A stretch of 64,000 nucleotides of DNA from NCBI GenBank assembly GCA_052437175.1, contig JBQVOK010000012.1, positions 36,277 to 100,276 on the forward strand. The letters run 5' to 3'. The notes beneath the pieces are model-generated. The model worked only from the letters and a program-made list of their open reading frames with translations. It did no database searches and was not told the DNA's origin. The stretch is from JACVCJ01 sp052437175 (GTDB lineage: Bacteria; Bacteroidota; Bacteroidia; CAIKAF01). The first letter of the stretch is position 1, and every line of letters starts with the position of its first letter. The position numbers and the translations under genes were made by a program. This document shows, piece after piece, positions 24,550 to 33,524 of this stretch.

Positions 24550-26709
24550 TCAGGACGTTTTATTCCCCGGGTAGTTCTCTTTCTGGGTGTTCTCCGGCTC
24601 TATCTGTGCGGCCAGTTTACGCAGGTCGGTACTCAGCTGCAGCATCTGTATAAAAAGCGGGTCAGATTCTTTTACAATGTCGGGCACGGCATGGATCACA
24701 GGGTCCTGTATCTCGCAGGGCTTGCCTGAAACCGCCTGGTAAGCGCCACGCATCGTGTGGAATATCTTACGCAGATCGCGTACCTGGGTATCGCTCGGCG
24801 CTTCCTGCTGCTGTATGCGCGAGGAGAGGGCCGCCACGCAGGACGAAAACACCGTATTCAGCAGGATAAAGCGGTTGGCCTCGTTCACGTACAGGCGTTT
24901 GCTTTTGGGTTCATTCAGCATACGCTGGAAGGCGGAGCCCAGGTTGGAGCTGCTTACGTAGATCTCTTTGCGGGCAATGCGGTAGGCGCTGTGGGTGGCA
25001 AAATCGTCTGTGCGGTATTCCAGTGCGGTCTTCAGGTAATTGAGGTTACGCAGGATCATATCGGCCATCATATTGCGTATCTGTGCGGCTTCCCAGCTGG
25101 GCAGGATAAAATAACTGGCCAGTGCGGCTATGCCGGCCCCGATAAAGGTGTCCATGATGCGTTCGCGCAGCAGCATCATGCTGTCGTTATGTCCGATAAA
25201 ACTGAAGAGGATCAGTATAAAAGGTGTCATAAAGAATACGCTCAGCACATAGCGTATACGGATAAAGCTGTAACAGAGCAGCATGAACAGTACCAGCAGC
25301 CAGAAACGCACCTGCAGGTCCTGCACCACATACAGTATGCCTATGCCCAGTAAACCGCCGGCTACGGTACCCAGTATACGTTCATAATTCCGCTTTTTGG
25401 TCTGACTGAAACCCGGTTTCAGGATCACGATGATTGTAAGCAGTATCCAGTAACTGTGGTGACCGGTATACAGGCTGCGCGCCAGCAGGAAGGCGGCAAG
25501 GCACACCAGCGCCACCCGCAGGGAATGGCGAAATACCGTGGAGCGGAAACTGAGGTTATCCCTGAAAATTTTCCAGTCGAGGCTCTGGTGCGAAACAAAG
25601 TGTTCCAGTTCTTTACGCCGGTGTTCGGGTACCTGGGGCATTTGTCCCTGGTAACTGTAAATCTGTTTGATACGCTGCGAAAGCGAGCGCATATTCAGCC
25701 ATATTTTTGTAAGCATCAGGGTATTTACGCCCTGTGCGCTCAGTGCTTCCAGCTCTTTTTTGGTTTCATCCAGCAGACCTTCGTTACGCGGTCCGCGGTC
25801 CGGATCTTCGTGGTTGTGAATACATACGGCAATGTAACGCAGGTCACGGGCCAGTTCTTCGATCAGCTGCCGGTAGCGGTGTATCAGGGGCAGATGGCCG
25901 TACTCGCTGCGCATGCGTGTATAGTCGAGGTGACTTTCCGTAGCTTTTTCATACAGGTCGATCACGTCGATAAAGGTCATAATAAGCATATTGCCGCGCT
26001 CGCTGGAGTCTTTGAGCAGTTTACGCGTTTTAAAAATGAGTTCGCGTACACTGTCGATGTCCTGGTATACCAGCACCTGCTGATCGAGCAGGCGGGTCTG
26101 GCTGGCCTCGAGGTCCTGGTCGGGATCGTAAAAAGCAGCTTTGATGCGGATGTATTCCGACACTTTTTCCATGCATTCGCCCAGGGTCTGTTCGGCCGGC
26201 CGGTAAGGAATTACCTGGTACAGCGACTGGCTGAAGAGTGCATACCATACGCCTCCGCAGAGCAGGAAAAGGGCATGCAGCAGGGTTTCCTGCGCCGTCA
26301 GCTGCTGGTCGATGCCGATAATGAGCACCAGCAGGCCGGCTATACCTACAGAAGAAGCCCGGGCACCGTATACGGTAAGCATGGAGAGCAGGAAGCAGAG
26401 CAGGGGTATTTCAATGGCCAGCAGCCATACCGAGTGATTGGTAAAACCAATGAGAAGTGCCACCAGGAAAATAAGCAGGTTGGCGGCCATAAGCGCGTTA
26501 CGTTTGTGTCGTACAGGCCCCGGATTGTCGGTAATGCTCACGTACAGCGCGCCCAGGGAGATGGTGATACCCGTTTCGGGCAAACCAAAGAAATTGAGGA
26601 TAACCGCCGGAAATACCACGCCCACTGTAATTTTGAGACCGTCGTAGAAATACTGGCTCAGTAAAAACTGCTTCAGGCTGAGTGCCGAACGTTTATCCGG
26701 GAATTTCAT
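24550..26709 (-). CDS. FUSC-family inner-membrane transporter (YccS/YhfK-like)
   Basis: A 719-aa protein with two blocks of about five to six TM helices (about 25-175 and 400-525) separated by a large cytoplasmic helical domain (about 180-390), and a C-terminal cytoplasmic region. This is the architecture of the fusaric-acid/aromatic-acid exporter superfamily. The second TM block contains YERILGTVAGGLLGIG, typical of the family. No adaptor or outer-membrane partner lies next to it. The ATG at 26709 is preceded by a -7 element with four-base spacing. Confidence 0.88.
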   Translation of the reverse strand: MKFPDKRSALSLKQFLLSQYFYDGLKITVGVVFPAVILNFFGLPETGITISLGALYVSITDNPGPVRHKRNALMAANLLIFLVALLIGFTNHSVWLLAIEIPLLCFLLSMLTVYGARASSVGIAGLLVLIIGIDQQLTAQETLLHALFLLCGGVWYALFSQSLYQVIPYRPAEQTLGECMEKVSEYIRIKAAFYDPDQDLEASQTRLLDQQVLVYQDIDSVRELIFKTRKLLKDSSERGNMLIMTFIDVIDLYEKATESHLDYTRMRSEYGHLPLIHRYRQLIEELARDLRYIAVCIHNHEDPDRGPRNEGLLDETKKELEALSAQGVNTLMLTKIWLNMRSLSQRIKQIYSYQGQMPQVPEHRRKELEHFVSHQSLDWKIFRDNLSFRSTVFRHSLRVALVCLAAFLLARSLYTGHHSYWILLTIIVILKPGFSQTKKRNYERILGTVAGGLLGIGILYVVQDLQVRFWLLVLFMLLCYSFIRIRYVLSVFFMTPFILILFSFIGHNDSMMLLRERIMDTFIGAGIAALASYFILPSWEAAQIRNMMADMILRNLNYLKTALEYRTDDFATHSAYRIARKEIYVSSSNLGSAFQRMLNEPKSKRLYVNEANRFILLNTVFSSCVAALSSRIQQQEAPSDTQVRDLRKIFHTMRGAYQAVSGKPCEIQDPVIHAVPDIVKESDPLFIQMLQLSTDLRKLAAQIEPENTQKENYPGNKTS

Positions 26710-26721
26710 GCTGCAAAAGTA
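26707..26721 (-). promoter_or_regulatory. -7 element TACTTTTG four bases before the FUSC gene start
   Basis: Minus strand: TACTTTTG, then CAGC, then ATG. Full match to TAnnTTTG; no -33 TTG at the expected distance. Confidence 0.5.
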
Positions 26722-26765
26722 CGGAAGTTTATCCGGTTTTTACAGCGGAAAAAAGCGTATATGCA

Positions 26766-27443
26766 TCAGGAAAAAGAGCGGCGGTTTTGTAAAAGACCCG
26801 CAAATACAAACAGGTAAAGAACAAGGCAGTAAAGGTTATGCAGTGTCCACTCCGGGGTACTGATGCGTATACGTAAAGCCGCCATATACGGATGGATGAT
26901 CAGCTGGAAGAGGGGTTCCGAAAAATACAGCAGCAGGCCTATGTTCACGAGGAAAACCGGGTCGCGGTATATTTTTTTTATGCGCAGCTGTTTAAGGATG
27001 CGGTAATAGCTTGCGGCACAGAGCAGTATAATGCCGATGCCCTCCACACAGCGGGGCAGCATGTCCGGGCGGTTGTTATGCGGCTGGTATACGGCATGCA
27101 CCAGGGTAAGTGCGTTAAAGAGCAGGAAGCTGATCCAGAGCACACTGTCGGGCACAAAGCCGCTGAGCACCCGCCGGAAGTAGAGCAGTACCAGCCCCGC
27201 CTCAAGCAGCGTATATACATGCAGCAGAGGAAAATTGCCGCAGTCCGGAGGGGTCAGGATCATGCGGCAGATACTGAAGAGCAGCATCAGGGAGAGCAGC
27301 CAGGGCAGTATACGCAGCGGGGCACTGAGCCGGGTATACCAGCGCCAGGCCGTACTGAGCGGAAGTGCCGCGGCGGCCATGGTTATACAAAGCAGTATGG
27401 TTGCTGCAGGATACGGCATAAATAAAGGGCAAACGATCGCCAT
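26766..27443 (-). CDS. Multi-TM membrane protein, paralogue of the 18396 gene
   Basis: A 225-aa protein with about seven hydrophobic segments. It shares with the protein at 18396-19034 the FPLLHVYTLLE motif, an asparagine-glycine-LLLYFS segment near residue 170 and a final HNLYCLVLYLFVFAGL helix, so both belong to one family. Unlike the other copy it has no kinase next to it. ATGs at 27443 and 27419 are both possible. Role unknown; a membrane sensor or input component is possible by analogy. Confidence 0.78.
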   Translation of the reverse strand: MAIVCPLFMPYPAATILLCITMAAAALPLSTAWRWYTRLSAPLRILPWLLSLMLLFSICRMILTPPDCGNFPLLHVYTLLEAGLVLLYFRRVLSGFVPDSVLWISFLLFNALTLVHAVYQPHNNRPDMLPRCVEGIGIILLCAASYYRILKQLRIKKIYRDPVFLVNIGLLLYFSEPLFQLIIHPYMAALRIRISTPEWTLHNLYCLVLYLFVFAGLLQNRRSFS

Positions 27444-27731
27444 CGGGTCCGGTTATAAACTCCGGACCCGGCAGAGTGTAAAAGGTTCGACAAGGGGTGA
27501 TAGCCGGTGAAGGGAAGAGAGGGGGGTGAACAGAATAGGACGGCCGCCGGCCTGGTATGGGTTAAAACGAGCAATATTCATAACAATCAGTTCTTTGTTT
27601 TACAGTTCTGAGGGCAACCGGGACAGGGGCAAATCCGGGGCTAAAAGTACTCGGGACACTTTTCCTGTACAAGGGGGAAATGTCCTGATTTATAAGGGGG
27701 GTATTTTTACGGGGTCGGGGTGTATACAAAT
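27444..27731. other. Non-coding region with strong hairpin
   Basis: No convincing gene. A 12-bp imperfect stem at 27654-27665 and 27674-27685 (GGACACTTTTCC with GGGGAAATGTCC, one mismatch and one G-U pair) encloses an 8-nt loop. The surroundings are unusually G-rich on the plus strand. It may be an RNA structure or the control region of the minus-strand membrane gene. Confidence 0.5.
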
Positions 27732-27760
27732 AAAAAAAGCCCATCTGCATCCAGATGGGC
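27732..27760 (-). terminator. Terminator of the secreted hypothetical gene
   Basis: A 9-bp perfect stem GCCCATCTG (27739-27747) with CAGATGGGC (27752-27760); on the minus strand it is followed by seven Ts. It lies 31 bp past the stop at 27792. Confidence 0.88.
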
Positions 27761-27791
27761 CTTCAGAAAATTTTCTGTGTAAGAGGGGATC

Positions 27792-28169
27792 TTATTCGCC
27801 TTCTTCTTCAGACTCGTCTGAATACCAGTCGAAATAAGTGATCTTGCCGTCAGTTTCGCATACTTCGTACACGTTTACCTCATCGTCCCATTCCAGGCTG
27901 AAGCGAACGCAGTTGTCCTTGGTAAGGAGCTTTTTAGGGTTCTTGCCGTAAGGGATCATTCCGTTGGCAATTACGTCGGCAGAGCCGTACTTTTTAATGG
28001 CGGCGCTGGCCGCAGTTTCTGTGCCGTCCAGCATGGCCAGGAACGCATCAATGATGGTACCTGCCGGCACGTTCAGCGCAGACGGACTTTCCGCAGAAAC
28101 AGCTTTTACGGATACGGAAAAGGAGAGGGCAATAATGCCCAGCATTGCAATAATACGATTGTATTTCAT
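27792..28169 (-). CDS. Secreted acidic hypothetical protein
   Basis: A 125-aa protein starting MKYNRIIAMLG with a signal peptide cleaved near VSAES. The mature part is acidic and ends ESEEEGE. The tail contains YEVCETDGKITYFDWY. No family is recognised. The ATG at 28169 is used rather than the upstream 28214 because it begins the signal peptide and sits 23 bases after a perfect -7 element. Monocistronic, with its own terminator. Confidence 0.75.
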   Translation of the reverse strand: MKYNRIIAMLGIIALSFSVSVKAVSAESPSALNVPAGTIIDAFLAMLDGTETAASAAIKKYGSADVIANGMIPYGKNPKKLLTKDNCVRFSLEWDDEVNVYEVCETDGKITYFDWYSDESEEEGE

Positions 28170-28192
28170 AGAAGGGGAATAATTAATGGCTG

Positions 28193-28200
28193 CAAAGGTA
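28193..28200 (-). promoter_or_regulatory. -7 element for the 27792-28169 gene
   Basis: TACCTTTG on the minus strand, a full TAnnTTTG match, 23 bases before the start codon. Confidence 0.5.
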
Positions 28201-28286
28201 TACGAGTTTTTCAATTACTATACGCAGGGTTGAAAAATATAATAGGATACCGGCCGTTTTAAAAAGCTGTACCTTTAAAGAAAAAA

Positions 28287-28808
28287 ATGCGCCTCTTAGC
28301 CTATTGCCTGTTTCCCTGTCTTTCGGTCTGCTGTGCTTTTGCCCAGAACGATTCGCTGCCCCTGCGTAACCGCCAGGTGATCGAGGCCGTGCAGCAATAC
28401 GGACCGCAGATATCGCCCACCTATGAAAAAGCGGTGTGCACCGAACTGGTCATCGGCATACTGAACCGTTTCTTTACCCTGACGTCCGACGATAAAAAAC
28501 GTATACGCATCATTGTAAAGGAGGACGTACATAAACTGATCCGCGAAGGTTCTGCATTGCCCAAGGGTGTTTATTATGCGCTTACGGTCAATGGCAAAGG
28601 CATAGCGGTAGACCGGAGGGAGGACGTGCTGCCCGGCGATTTTGTGCAGTTCTGGTATCCCGGTTCCTGGGGCCATTGCGGCATTGTAAAAAGCATCGAC
28701 CCGGCGGCCTGCCGTATGGAACTGTATTCGTCGTTCCCGGGTACGGGCGGCTATGGCATTCAGCAGTTCGAAATACCGGACTACAGCTGGTTTGTGCGCC
28801 TGCGTTAA
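28287..28808 (+). CDS. Secreted protein resembling NlpC/P60- or CHAP-type cysteine hydrolases
   Basis: A 173-aa protein with a signal peptide cleaved near CAFAQ. A conserved-looking cysteine in EKAVCTELVIG (about 50) and a histidine in WGHCGIV (about 130) sit where NlpC/P60 or CHAP enzymes carry their Cys-His pair, and DVLPGDFVQFW before it matches the usual GDLVFF-like strand. This suggests a peptidoglycan or amide hydrolase fold. The match is by eye, and activity is not proven. It is probably a single-gene unit. Confidence 0.7.
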   Translation: MRLLAYCLFPCLSVCCAFAQNDSLPLRNRQVIEAVQQYGPQISPTYEKAVCTELVIGILNRFFTLTSDDKKRIRIIVKEDVHKLIREGSALPKGVYYALTVNGKGIAVDRREDVLPGDFVQFWYPGSWGHCGIVKSIDPAACRMELYSSFPGTGGYGIQQFEIPDYSWFVRLR

Positions 28809-28885
28809 ACTACGGACATACACCCTGTCGCAAACACCCCCTTAACTTGACGTTTTTACACCGTATATGCGCCGAAACTTCGCCG

Positions 28886-28893
28886 TACTTTTG
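28886..28893 (+). promoter_or_regulatory. -7 element for the VOC-family gene
   Basis: TACTTTTG is a full match to TAnnTTTG, 25 bases before the ATG at 28919. Confidence 0.5.
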
Positions 28894-28918
28894 TCGTATA
28901 CTAAAAGAAAGAAGCGAC

Positions 28919-29395
28919 ATGCAGAAAATTACTCCGTTTTTACTGTTCGATGGCAATGCCGAAGAGGCGCTGCAACTCTATACCTCTGTTTTTAAGGAAG
29001 AGGCGCGTGTCCTGTCCGAATCGCGTTACGGCCAGCACGGCCCTATGCCCGAAGGTACGCTCATGTCGGCTACCTTTAGTTTGTACGGGCACGAATACAT
29101 CGTTTTCAACGGCGGACCTAAAGTGGCTTTCAGCGATGCCATATCCCTGATGGTACTTTGTGAAAGTCAGGCCGAAATAGACAGTTACTGGGACCGCCTT
29201 ACCGATGGCGGTATGGAAATGCCCTGCGGCTGGCTGCGCGACCGTTTTGGCCTTACCTGGCAGATCGTACCCAAAGGGCTCGATAAAATGCTGATGGACC
29301 CCAATCCCGCCAAAGCCGGCGCTACGATGCAGGCCATGCTGAAAATGAAAAAAATGGATATGGCAGAACTGCAGAATGCCTACAACAATGCCTGA
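28919..29395 (+). CDS. VOC-family (PhnB-like glyoxalase fold) protein
   Basis: A 158-aa protein of the PhnB/3-dmu-9_3-mt group: MQKITPFLLFDGNAEEAL at the start, FKEEARVLSESRYG, HEYIVFNGGP, and CGWLRDRFGLTWQIVP near the end are the usual family landmarks. Despite old names it is not expected to be a ubiquinone methyltransferase; members are metal-dependent or binding proteins of unknown substrate. The frame runs further upstream into the previous gene, but the ATG at 28919 gives the family N-terminus. Confidence 0.9.
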   Translation: MQKITPFLLFDGNAEEALQLYTSVFKEEARVLSESRYGQHGPMPEGTLMSATFSLYGHEYIVFNGGPKVAFSDAISLMVLCESQAEIDSYWDRLTDGGMEMPCGWLRDRFGLTWQIVPKGLDKMLMDPNPAKAGATMQAMLKMKKMDMAELQNAYNNA

Positions 29396-29401
29396 GGCCG
29401 G

Positions 29402-29806
29402 TTAGAGAAAACCGTTGAAGGCCGGTTTGTAAAAGACGAACTGCAGCATCAGGCTAAACAGTGAAACCAGGGCCATACAGCCGATGATCAGGAAGGCGAT
29501 GCCCTTGCCTTTGAGATCGGGATGTTTTTCCGGGATCATATCAAAAATGCTGAACAGGGTTTTGGTACAGCGCCAGGAGAACACACCAAGCAGGCCCAGC
29601 GTGATCATCAGGCCAAGCAGGTATGCCCAGCTGTACCCATGGCCGATAAGATAGCCGCATATAATGGCCGAGGTGCCCGACATTCCGCCCGAAACAAGGG
29701 CCGTTTTGGCTTTGAGACCGATAAAACTTACGGCAACAATGCCGCATGTGATCAGGAATACGCCGTAGATCGTAAGGACCGTGGCCGAATGTGCGATGAA
29801 TTGCAT
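29402..29806 (-). CDS. TMEM14-like small membrane protein
   Basis: A 134-aa protein with four hydrophobic segments (about 8-30, 40-58, 60-80, 100-127). The arrangement, including LVSGGMSGTSAIICGYL, resembles the TMEM14/UPF0136 fold. The ATG at 29806 is chosen because the longer frame is out of character (basic, low-complexity) and overlaps the divergent gene. Function unknown. Its stop lies 6 bp from the stop of the convergent VOC gene. Confidence 0.75.
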   Translation of the reverse strand: MQFIAHSATVLTIYGVFLITCGIVAVSFIGLKAKTALVSGGMSGTSAIICGYLIGHGYSWAYLLGLMITLGLLGVFSWRCTKTLFSIFDMIPEKHPDLKGKGIAFLIIGCMALVSLFSLMLQFVFYKPAFNGFL

Positions 29807-29871
29807 AACGTACGTGTAAACGGCGAAGATAGAAATTGTTGCATGCAAAAAATAAAACAAACAGAGAATTA

Positions 29872-30288
29872 ATGGCAAACGTGAAAGATAAACACGACCC
29901 CGGAGGCGTAACGGCCTATATTGAAAAACTGGTGCCCGAACAGGCCGCGCTGGTAGAAAACGTACGCCGCGCGATCCTGGATGCCGATGTGCGCATCGGG
30001 GAACAGCTGAAATGGAATGCCCCTGCCTTTTTTTATACGGGCGAAATGCAGGATTTTGACCCGAAAACCTATAAACGCGATATCGTGGTGATGAACCTGC
30101 GGCAGAAAGGTCACCTGCTGCTGATCTTTCCGACCGGGTCTGTGCTGCGGCATGCACTGCTCGAAGGCGATTATGCCGACGGCCGCCGTATGCTGAAGAT
30201 AAAGGACGAGGCTGACCTGACCGAGAAAAAGGAGGCCCTGCAGGAAATACTGCGCGCCTGGATTACCGAAAGCATTGAAAAGAGCTGA
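29872..30288 (+). CDS. DUF1801-domain protein
   Basis: A 138-aa protein with the DUF1801 (YdhG-like) layout: VTAYIEKLVPEQAALVENVRRAIL, then IGEQLKWNAPAFFY and a central hydrophobic strand, ending in the helical KKEALQEILRAWI. The family has a YdhG-like alpha/beta fold and no agreed biochemical role. The ATG at 29872 gives the expected N-terminus. It faces a second DUF1801-like gene, convergent, with only 14 bp between stops. Confidence 0.85.
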   Translation: MANVKDKHDPGGVTAYIEKLVPEQAALVENVRRAILDADVRIGEQLKWNAPAFFYTGEMQDFDPKTYKRDIVVMNLRQKGHLLLIFPTGSVLRHALLEGDYADGRRMLKIKDEADLTEKKEALQEILRAWITESIEKS

Positions 30289-30302
30289 TCCCGTTGCCGG
30301 GG

Positions 30303-30740
30303 CTATTTTTTAATTTTGGAAAGGGTCTGTCCCTTTGCTTTCGTGGGCTTGTCCATGGTACGCAGGGCAAAGGCCACCGATTCTGCAATAAGTTCCTTTA
30401 CCTGCGGATTCCGGTAATCTGCCGGCTGCTGCACATCGATATGCCGTATCAGGTTGCCGGTACCCGTGAGCAGTCCGTGTGGGTCTTTGAGCAGTGTGCC
30501 GCGGTTAAAACCCAGGTTTACATGTTTTGTATAGATGGGTAACATACAAAAGGCATCCGACAGTTTATCCGACACGGAAAAAACGGCCGTAAGCGCATGG
30601 GTATGGTACAGCAGTTCGTTGCTTTCGGGGTACAGTTCCAGTATGTAATTACGCAGGTCGCGGAAAAGCGCCTGTAATTCCTCCGGCTTCAGACTGAGCA
30701 GGAAGGCAAAATCGGGATGGATGGGGCGGATGTCTGTCAT
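30303..30740 (-). CDS. DUF1801-domain protein
   Basis: A 145-aa protein starting MTDIRPIHPDF. LRNYILELYPESNELLYH, AFCMLPIYTKHVNLGFNRG and DPHGLLTGTGNLIRHI match the DUF1801 pattern of a dimerising strand followed by the xGLLxGTGxxxRHI turn. Function unknown. An inverted repeat GATACTA/TAGTATC (30752-30758, 30775-30781) lies just upstream and could be its control site. Confidence 0.85.
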   Translation of the reverse strand: MTDIRPIHPDFAFLLSLKPEELQALFRDLRNYILELYPESNELLYHTHALTAVFSVSDKLSDAFCMLPIYTKHVNLGFNRGTLLKDPHGLLTGTGNLIRHIDVQQPADYRNPQVKELIAESVAFALRTMDKPTKAKGQTLSKIKK

Positions 30741-30749
30741 AGGGCACAA

Positions 30750-31023
30750 AAGATACTACTATTTCATTTACCCTTAGTATCATCTTTTCCCGTGGTATAC
30801 AAAATAATTTTAGCGCTGTACGAATTGATCTGGCCTGTGCAGGATTCCGACGTTTTCTGATGGGTTCCATCAGGGATCGTTCGTTTTTTATCTGAAAAAC
30901 CCTTACGAAGGGGCCGAAATTTTATCACATTTCTAAAAAATATGCTGCCTGATAGTAAAGCCGAAGTCCTATTTTTCGGCGTTTTATATCCCTGAATGGG
31001 TGAAATACCCCACAAATATGCCT
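30750..31023. other. Intergenic region with several hairpins
   Basis: No gene is seen. It contains the inverted repeat GATACTA/TAGTATC (30752-30781), a CTGATGG-GTT-CCATCAG hairpin near 30858-30874, and GCCGAA/TTCGGC near 30960-30980 followed by GTTTTAT, just before the beta-helix gene. Confidence 0.5.
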
Positions 31024-32910
31024 ATGAAAAACATCACTTTTATCCTGCTTTTAGTACTGCCTTTTGCTGCCGGAGCACAGCTGCCTCTTGTAAACGGCTG
31101 GACCCGGTTCAGTGCAGGAGCGGATACCCGCATCATATATGTAAGCGATACGGACGGAAACGATGCCAGCGCCCAGACCTATACTGCCGCGGCTCCCGAA
31201 GTGGGGCCGGATCCTTTTGTGCCCGCGGGGGCCGTTCAGCCCTATAAAACCCTTAGTGCGGCACGGGCCCAGCTACGGAACGGTTTCCCGGACTGGATAC
31301 TGCTGAAAAAAGGCGATGTGTTCACGAACCAGCATTTCGGTACCCTGAGCATCAGTGGTAAAAGTGCCGCAGAACCTATGCTCATCGGTAGTTACGGAAC
31401 GGCTGGCGAACGGCCGCGTGTGCTCACGGGCGCTGCGCACCTGCTGGCATTTTCAGGGGCCGCCTCCTATATTGCCCTCAGCGGAGTGTATGCCGAGCCG
31501 CATACCCGCACGGGAGCCGACGAACCCAGCGCCGTGTATATTCTGAATGCACCTTTTCATTCCTTCCTGGTGGAGGACTGCTATTTCAACCGGTTCAGCA
31601 TGCAGATCGTTGTGCAGGACTACAGCGGATCGCCTGCATACACACACGTGGGTTTCACAGCCCGCCGCAATATTATTGCGGATGGGTACAAGACCGGAGG
31701 CGGCGGTGGTGGCGTGTATATGCACCGCGTAGACAGCATCCTGTTCGAAGAGAACCTGATCGACCATAACGGCTGGAATGCCGGCCTGCCGGGAGCCGAA
31801 GCTTCGGGCTTCAGTCACAATACCTATTTTCAGTCCAGCTGCGGCCACCTGGTCTTCCGCAACAATATCGTATCCCGGGCATCGGCCGTGGGTATCGGGG
31901 CCCGCTGTGGCGGCAGGGTAGAGAATAACCTCCTGCTTTCCAATCCACGCAATATTTTTATCGGTTCGTTCGATCAGGGGCAGATCAACTGGCCTGCAGA
32001 AGGTGTGGCCGCCGAGGTATGGAACAACGTAGTACTTGGTGCCCGTGAGGAGGCCTTTGATGCCGGGAACGGTATTACCATAGACCGTGTGCGGGATGTG
32101 GACGTATACCGCAACATCGTGGCGCATTTTACAGATACCGGGACCTACAATATAGCCATGGGCCTGGACCATATCGATCATGTGAAGGTCCGGCGAAACA
32201 TTATTTACCGCTGGGGAAACAACCAGACCTCAGGCTCCGACATGGCCGGGGGTATACAGTTCGGGGGCAACAGGGCCGGTACGAACCGTGTCGATTCTAA
32301 CGATATACAGCTGCTGAATCCGCAGGGATACTGTGTACAGACCAATGGCTCTTTTGCAAACCTGGCTTTCAGCGGCAACCGCTATCATAATGTAGTAAAC
32401 GCAGCAGACTGGTTCGGCGCAGGTACCTATGCGACCTGGCTTTCGGCCAGCGGAGAAACGGGCTCGGTACAGGAACAGGTGGCGTATACCGACCCGGAAC
32501 GAAACATTGCTTCGTATCTGAATTCTGTCGGGCAAAGCGGTTCTCTGCCGGAATTTATCACATTTTGTAAGCAGATGAGCCGCGATAACTGGGACGAGCG
32601 CTATATGGCTCCGGCCGTGAATACGTACATCCGCGAAGGTTTTGATATGGAAGCGGAACAGCCGTCCGTGTCAGACCCGCTTACAGAGGCGTTGTCTGCG
32701 CTGCTGCTGTTCCCGAATCCTTCTGTTGATCATACGCTGAACATCGTGCTTCCGCAGGCCGGCGTGTACAATATATACAATATGAGCGGACAGATACTCC
32801 ATTCCGGGCAACTGCCGGCAGGCACAAATACGCTTATACTTCAGGATTTTACACCCGGAATGTACATTATCCGTACCGGAAAACAGGCCGTACGTTTTAT
32901 TCTTCAGTAG
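31024..32910 (+). CDS. Secreted right-handed beta-helix protein with T9SS sorting domain
   Basis: A 628-aa protein with a signal peptide (MKNITFILLLVLPFAAGAQ). The body consists of repeated short strands with NNIV-, RNII- and NRY-type turns (about 190-480), typical of a parallel beta-helix such as polysaccharide lyases or glycosidases. The last ~75 residues are a T9SS type A sorting domain (FPNPS, YNMSGQILHSGQL, PGMYIIRTG). Catalytic residues cannot be assigned; a polysaccharide substrate is likely. The frame opens at a GTG at 31000, but the ATG at 31024 begins the signal peptide. Confidence 0.85.
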   Translation: MKNITFILLLVLPFAAGAQLPLVNGWTRFSAGADTRIIYVSDTDGNDASAQTYTAAAPEVGPDPFVPAGAVQPYKTLSAARAQLRNGFPDWILLKKGDVFTNQHFGTLSISGKSAAEPMLIGSYGTAGERPRVLTGAAHLLAFSGAASYIALSGVYAEPHTRTGADEPSAVYILNAPFHSFLVEDCYFNRFSMQIVVQDYSGSPAYTHVGFTARRNIIADGYKTGGGGGGVYMHRVDSILFEENLIDHNGWNAGLPGAEASGFSHNTYFQSSCGHLVFRNNIVSRASAVGIGARCGGRVENNLLLSNPRNIFIGSFDQGQINWPAEGVAAEVWNNVVLGAREEAFDAGNGITIDRVRDVDVYRNIVAHFTDTGTYNIAMGLDHIDHVKVRRNIIYRWGNNQTSGSDMAGGIQFGGNRAGTNRVDSNDIQLLNPQGYCVQTNGSFANLAFSGNRYHNVVNAADWFGAGTYATWLSASGETGSVQEQVAYTDPERNIASYLNSVGQSGSLPEFITFCKQMSRDNWDERYMAPAVNTYIREGFDMEAEQPSVSDPLTEALSALLLFPNPSVDHTLNIVLPQAGVYNIYNMSGQILHSGQLPAGTNTLILQDFTPGMYIIRTGKQAVRFILQ

Positions 32911-32912
32911 GG

Positions 32913-33482
32913 TCAGACCCGGAGTATTCCCCGGAAGCCGCGTGCCGCGTAGTAGGATTCCGCACCGTTATGGTATACAAAAACGGTATCGTAGCGGCGG
33001 TCGCCGAAAATAGCGCCACCCAGTTTACGTATGGCGGGTGGCGTTTGCAGCCAGCTGGAGCTCTTCAGGTCGAAGTTGCCCAGTTGTTGCAGGGCGCGGT
33101 ATGCTTCTTCGTTCAAAAGCTCGATCCCCATTTCAGCGGCCAGGTTCAGAGCGCTGTCTGCCGGTTTATGTTCCTTACGGGATGCCAGTGCCGCCGCGTC
33201 GTAGCAAAGGCTTCTGCGGCCTTTCGGACTCTCTGCCGAGCAGTCGCAGAAAGTATATTCCCCCGTTTTTTTATCGAAGGCGATCACGTCCGGCTCGCCG
33301 CCGGTATCTTCCATCTGTTGCAGGCTCCAGAGTTTTTCTGCCTGTTTTTGAAGCCGGGCCTGTACATCGGCCCATTCCAGGTCTTTATGGCGGTTCATAT
33401 TCTTCTGGAAGCGGCTTTGCAGCAGGGCCAGCAGTTCTTCTGCCTGCTCTTTGCTCAGTGTTTTTTTACCGGGTTTACTCAT
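32913..33482 (-). CDS. DUF4256-domain protein
   Basis: A 189-aa cytoplasmic protein matching DUF4256: an N-terminal helix with LLALLQSRFQKNMNRH, then WSLQQMEDTGGEPDVI, the CDCSAESPKGRRSLCYD segment, and a C-terminal FDLKSSSWLQTPPAIRKLGGA followed by FGDRRYD. Function unknown. It may be the last gene of the ArsR-SRPBCC-DoxX operon (42-bp gap). Its stop is 2 bp from the convergent beta-helix gene. Confidence 0.88.
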   Translation of the reverse strand: MSKPGKKTLSKEQAEELLALLQSRFQKNMNRHKDLEWADVQARLQKQAEKLWSLQQMEDTGGEPDVIAFDKKTGEYTFCDCSAESPKGRRSLCYDAAALASRKEHKPADSALNLAAEMGIELLNEEAYRALQQLGNFDLKSSSWLQTPPAIRKLGGAIFGDRRYDTVFVYHNGAESYYAARGFRGILRV

Positions 33483-33524
33483 AAAAAATGGCTATCGTTT
33501 CAAATATAGGTACTAAAATTCTTT

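Noticed and set aside
29807..30157. Long N-terminal extension of the TMEM14-like protein
   Set aside because: It is an antisense shadow of the divergent DUF1801 gene.
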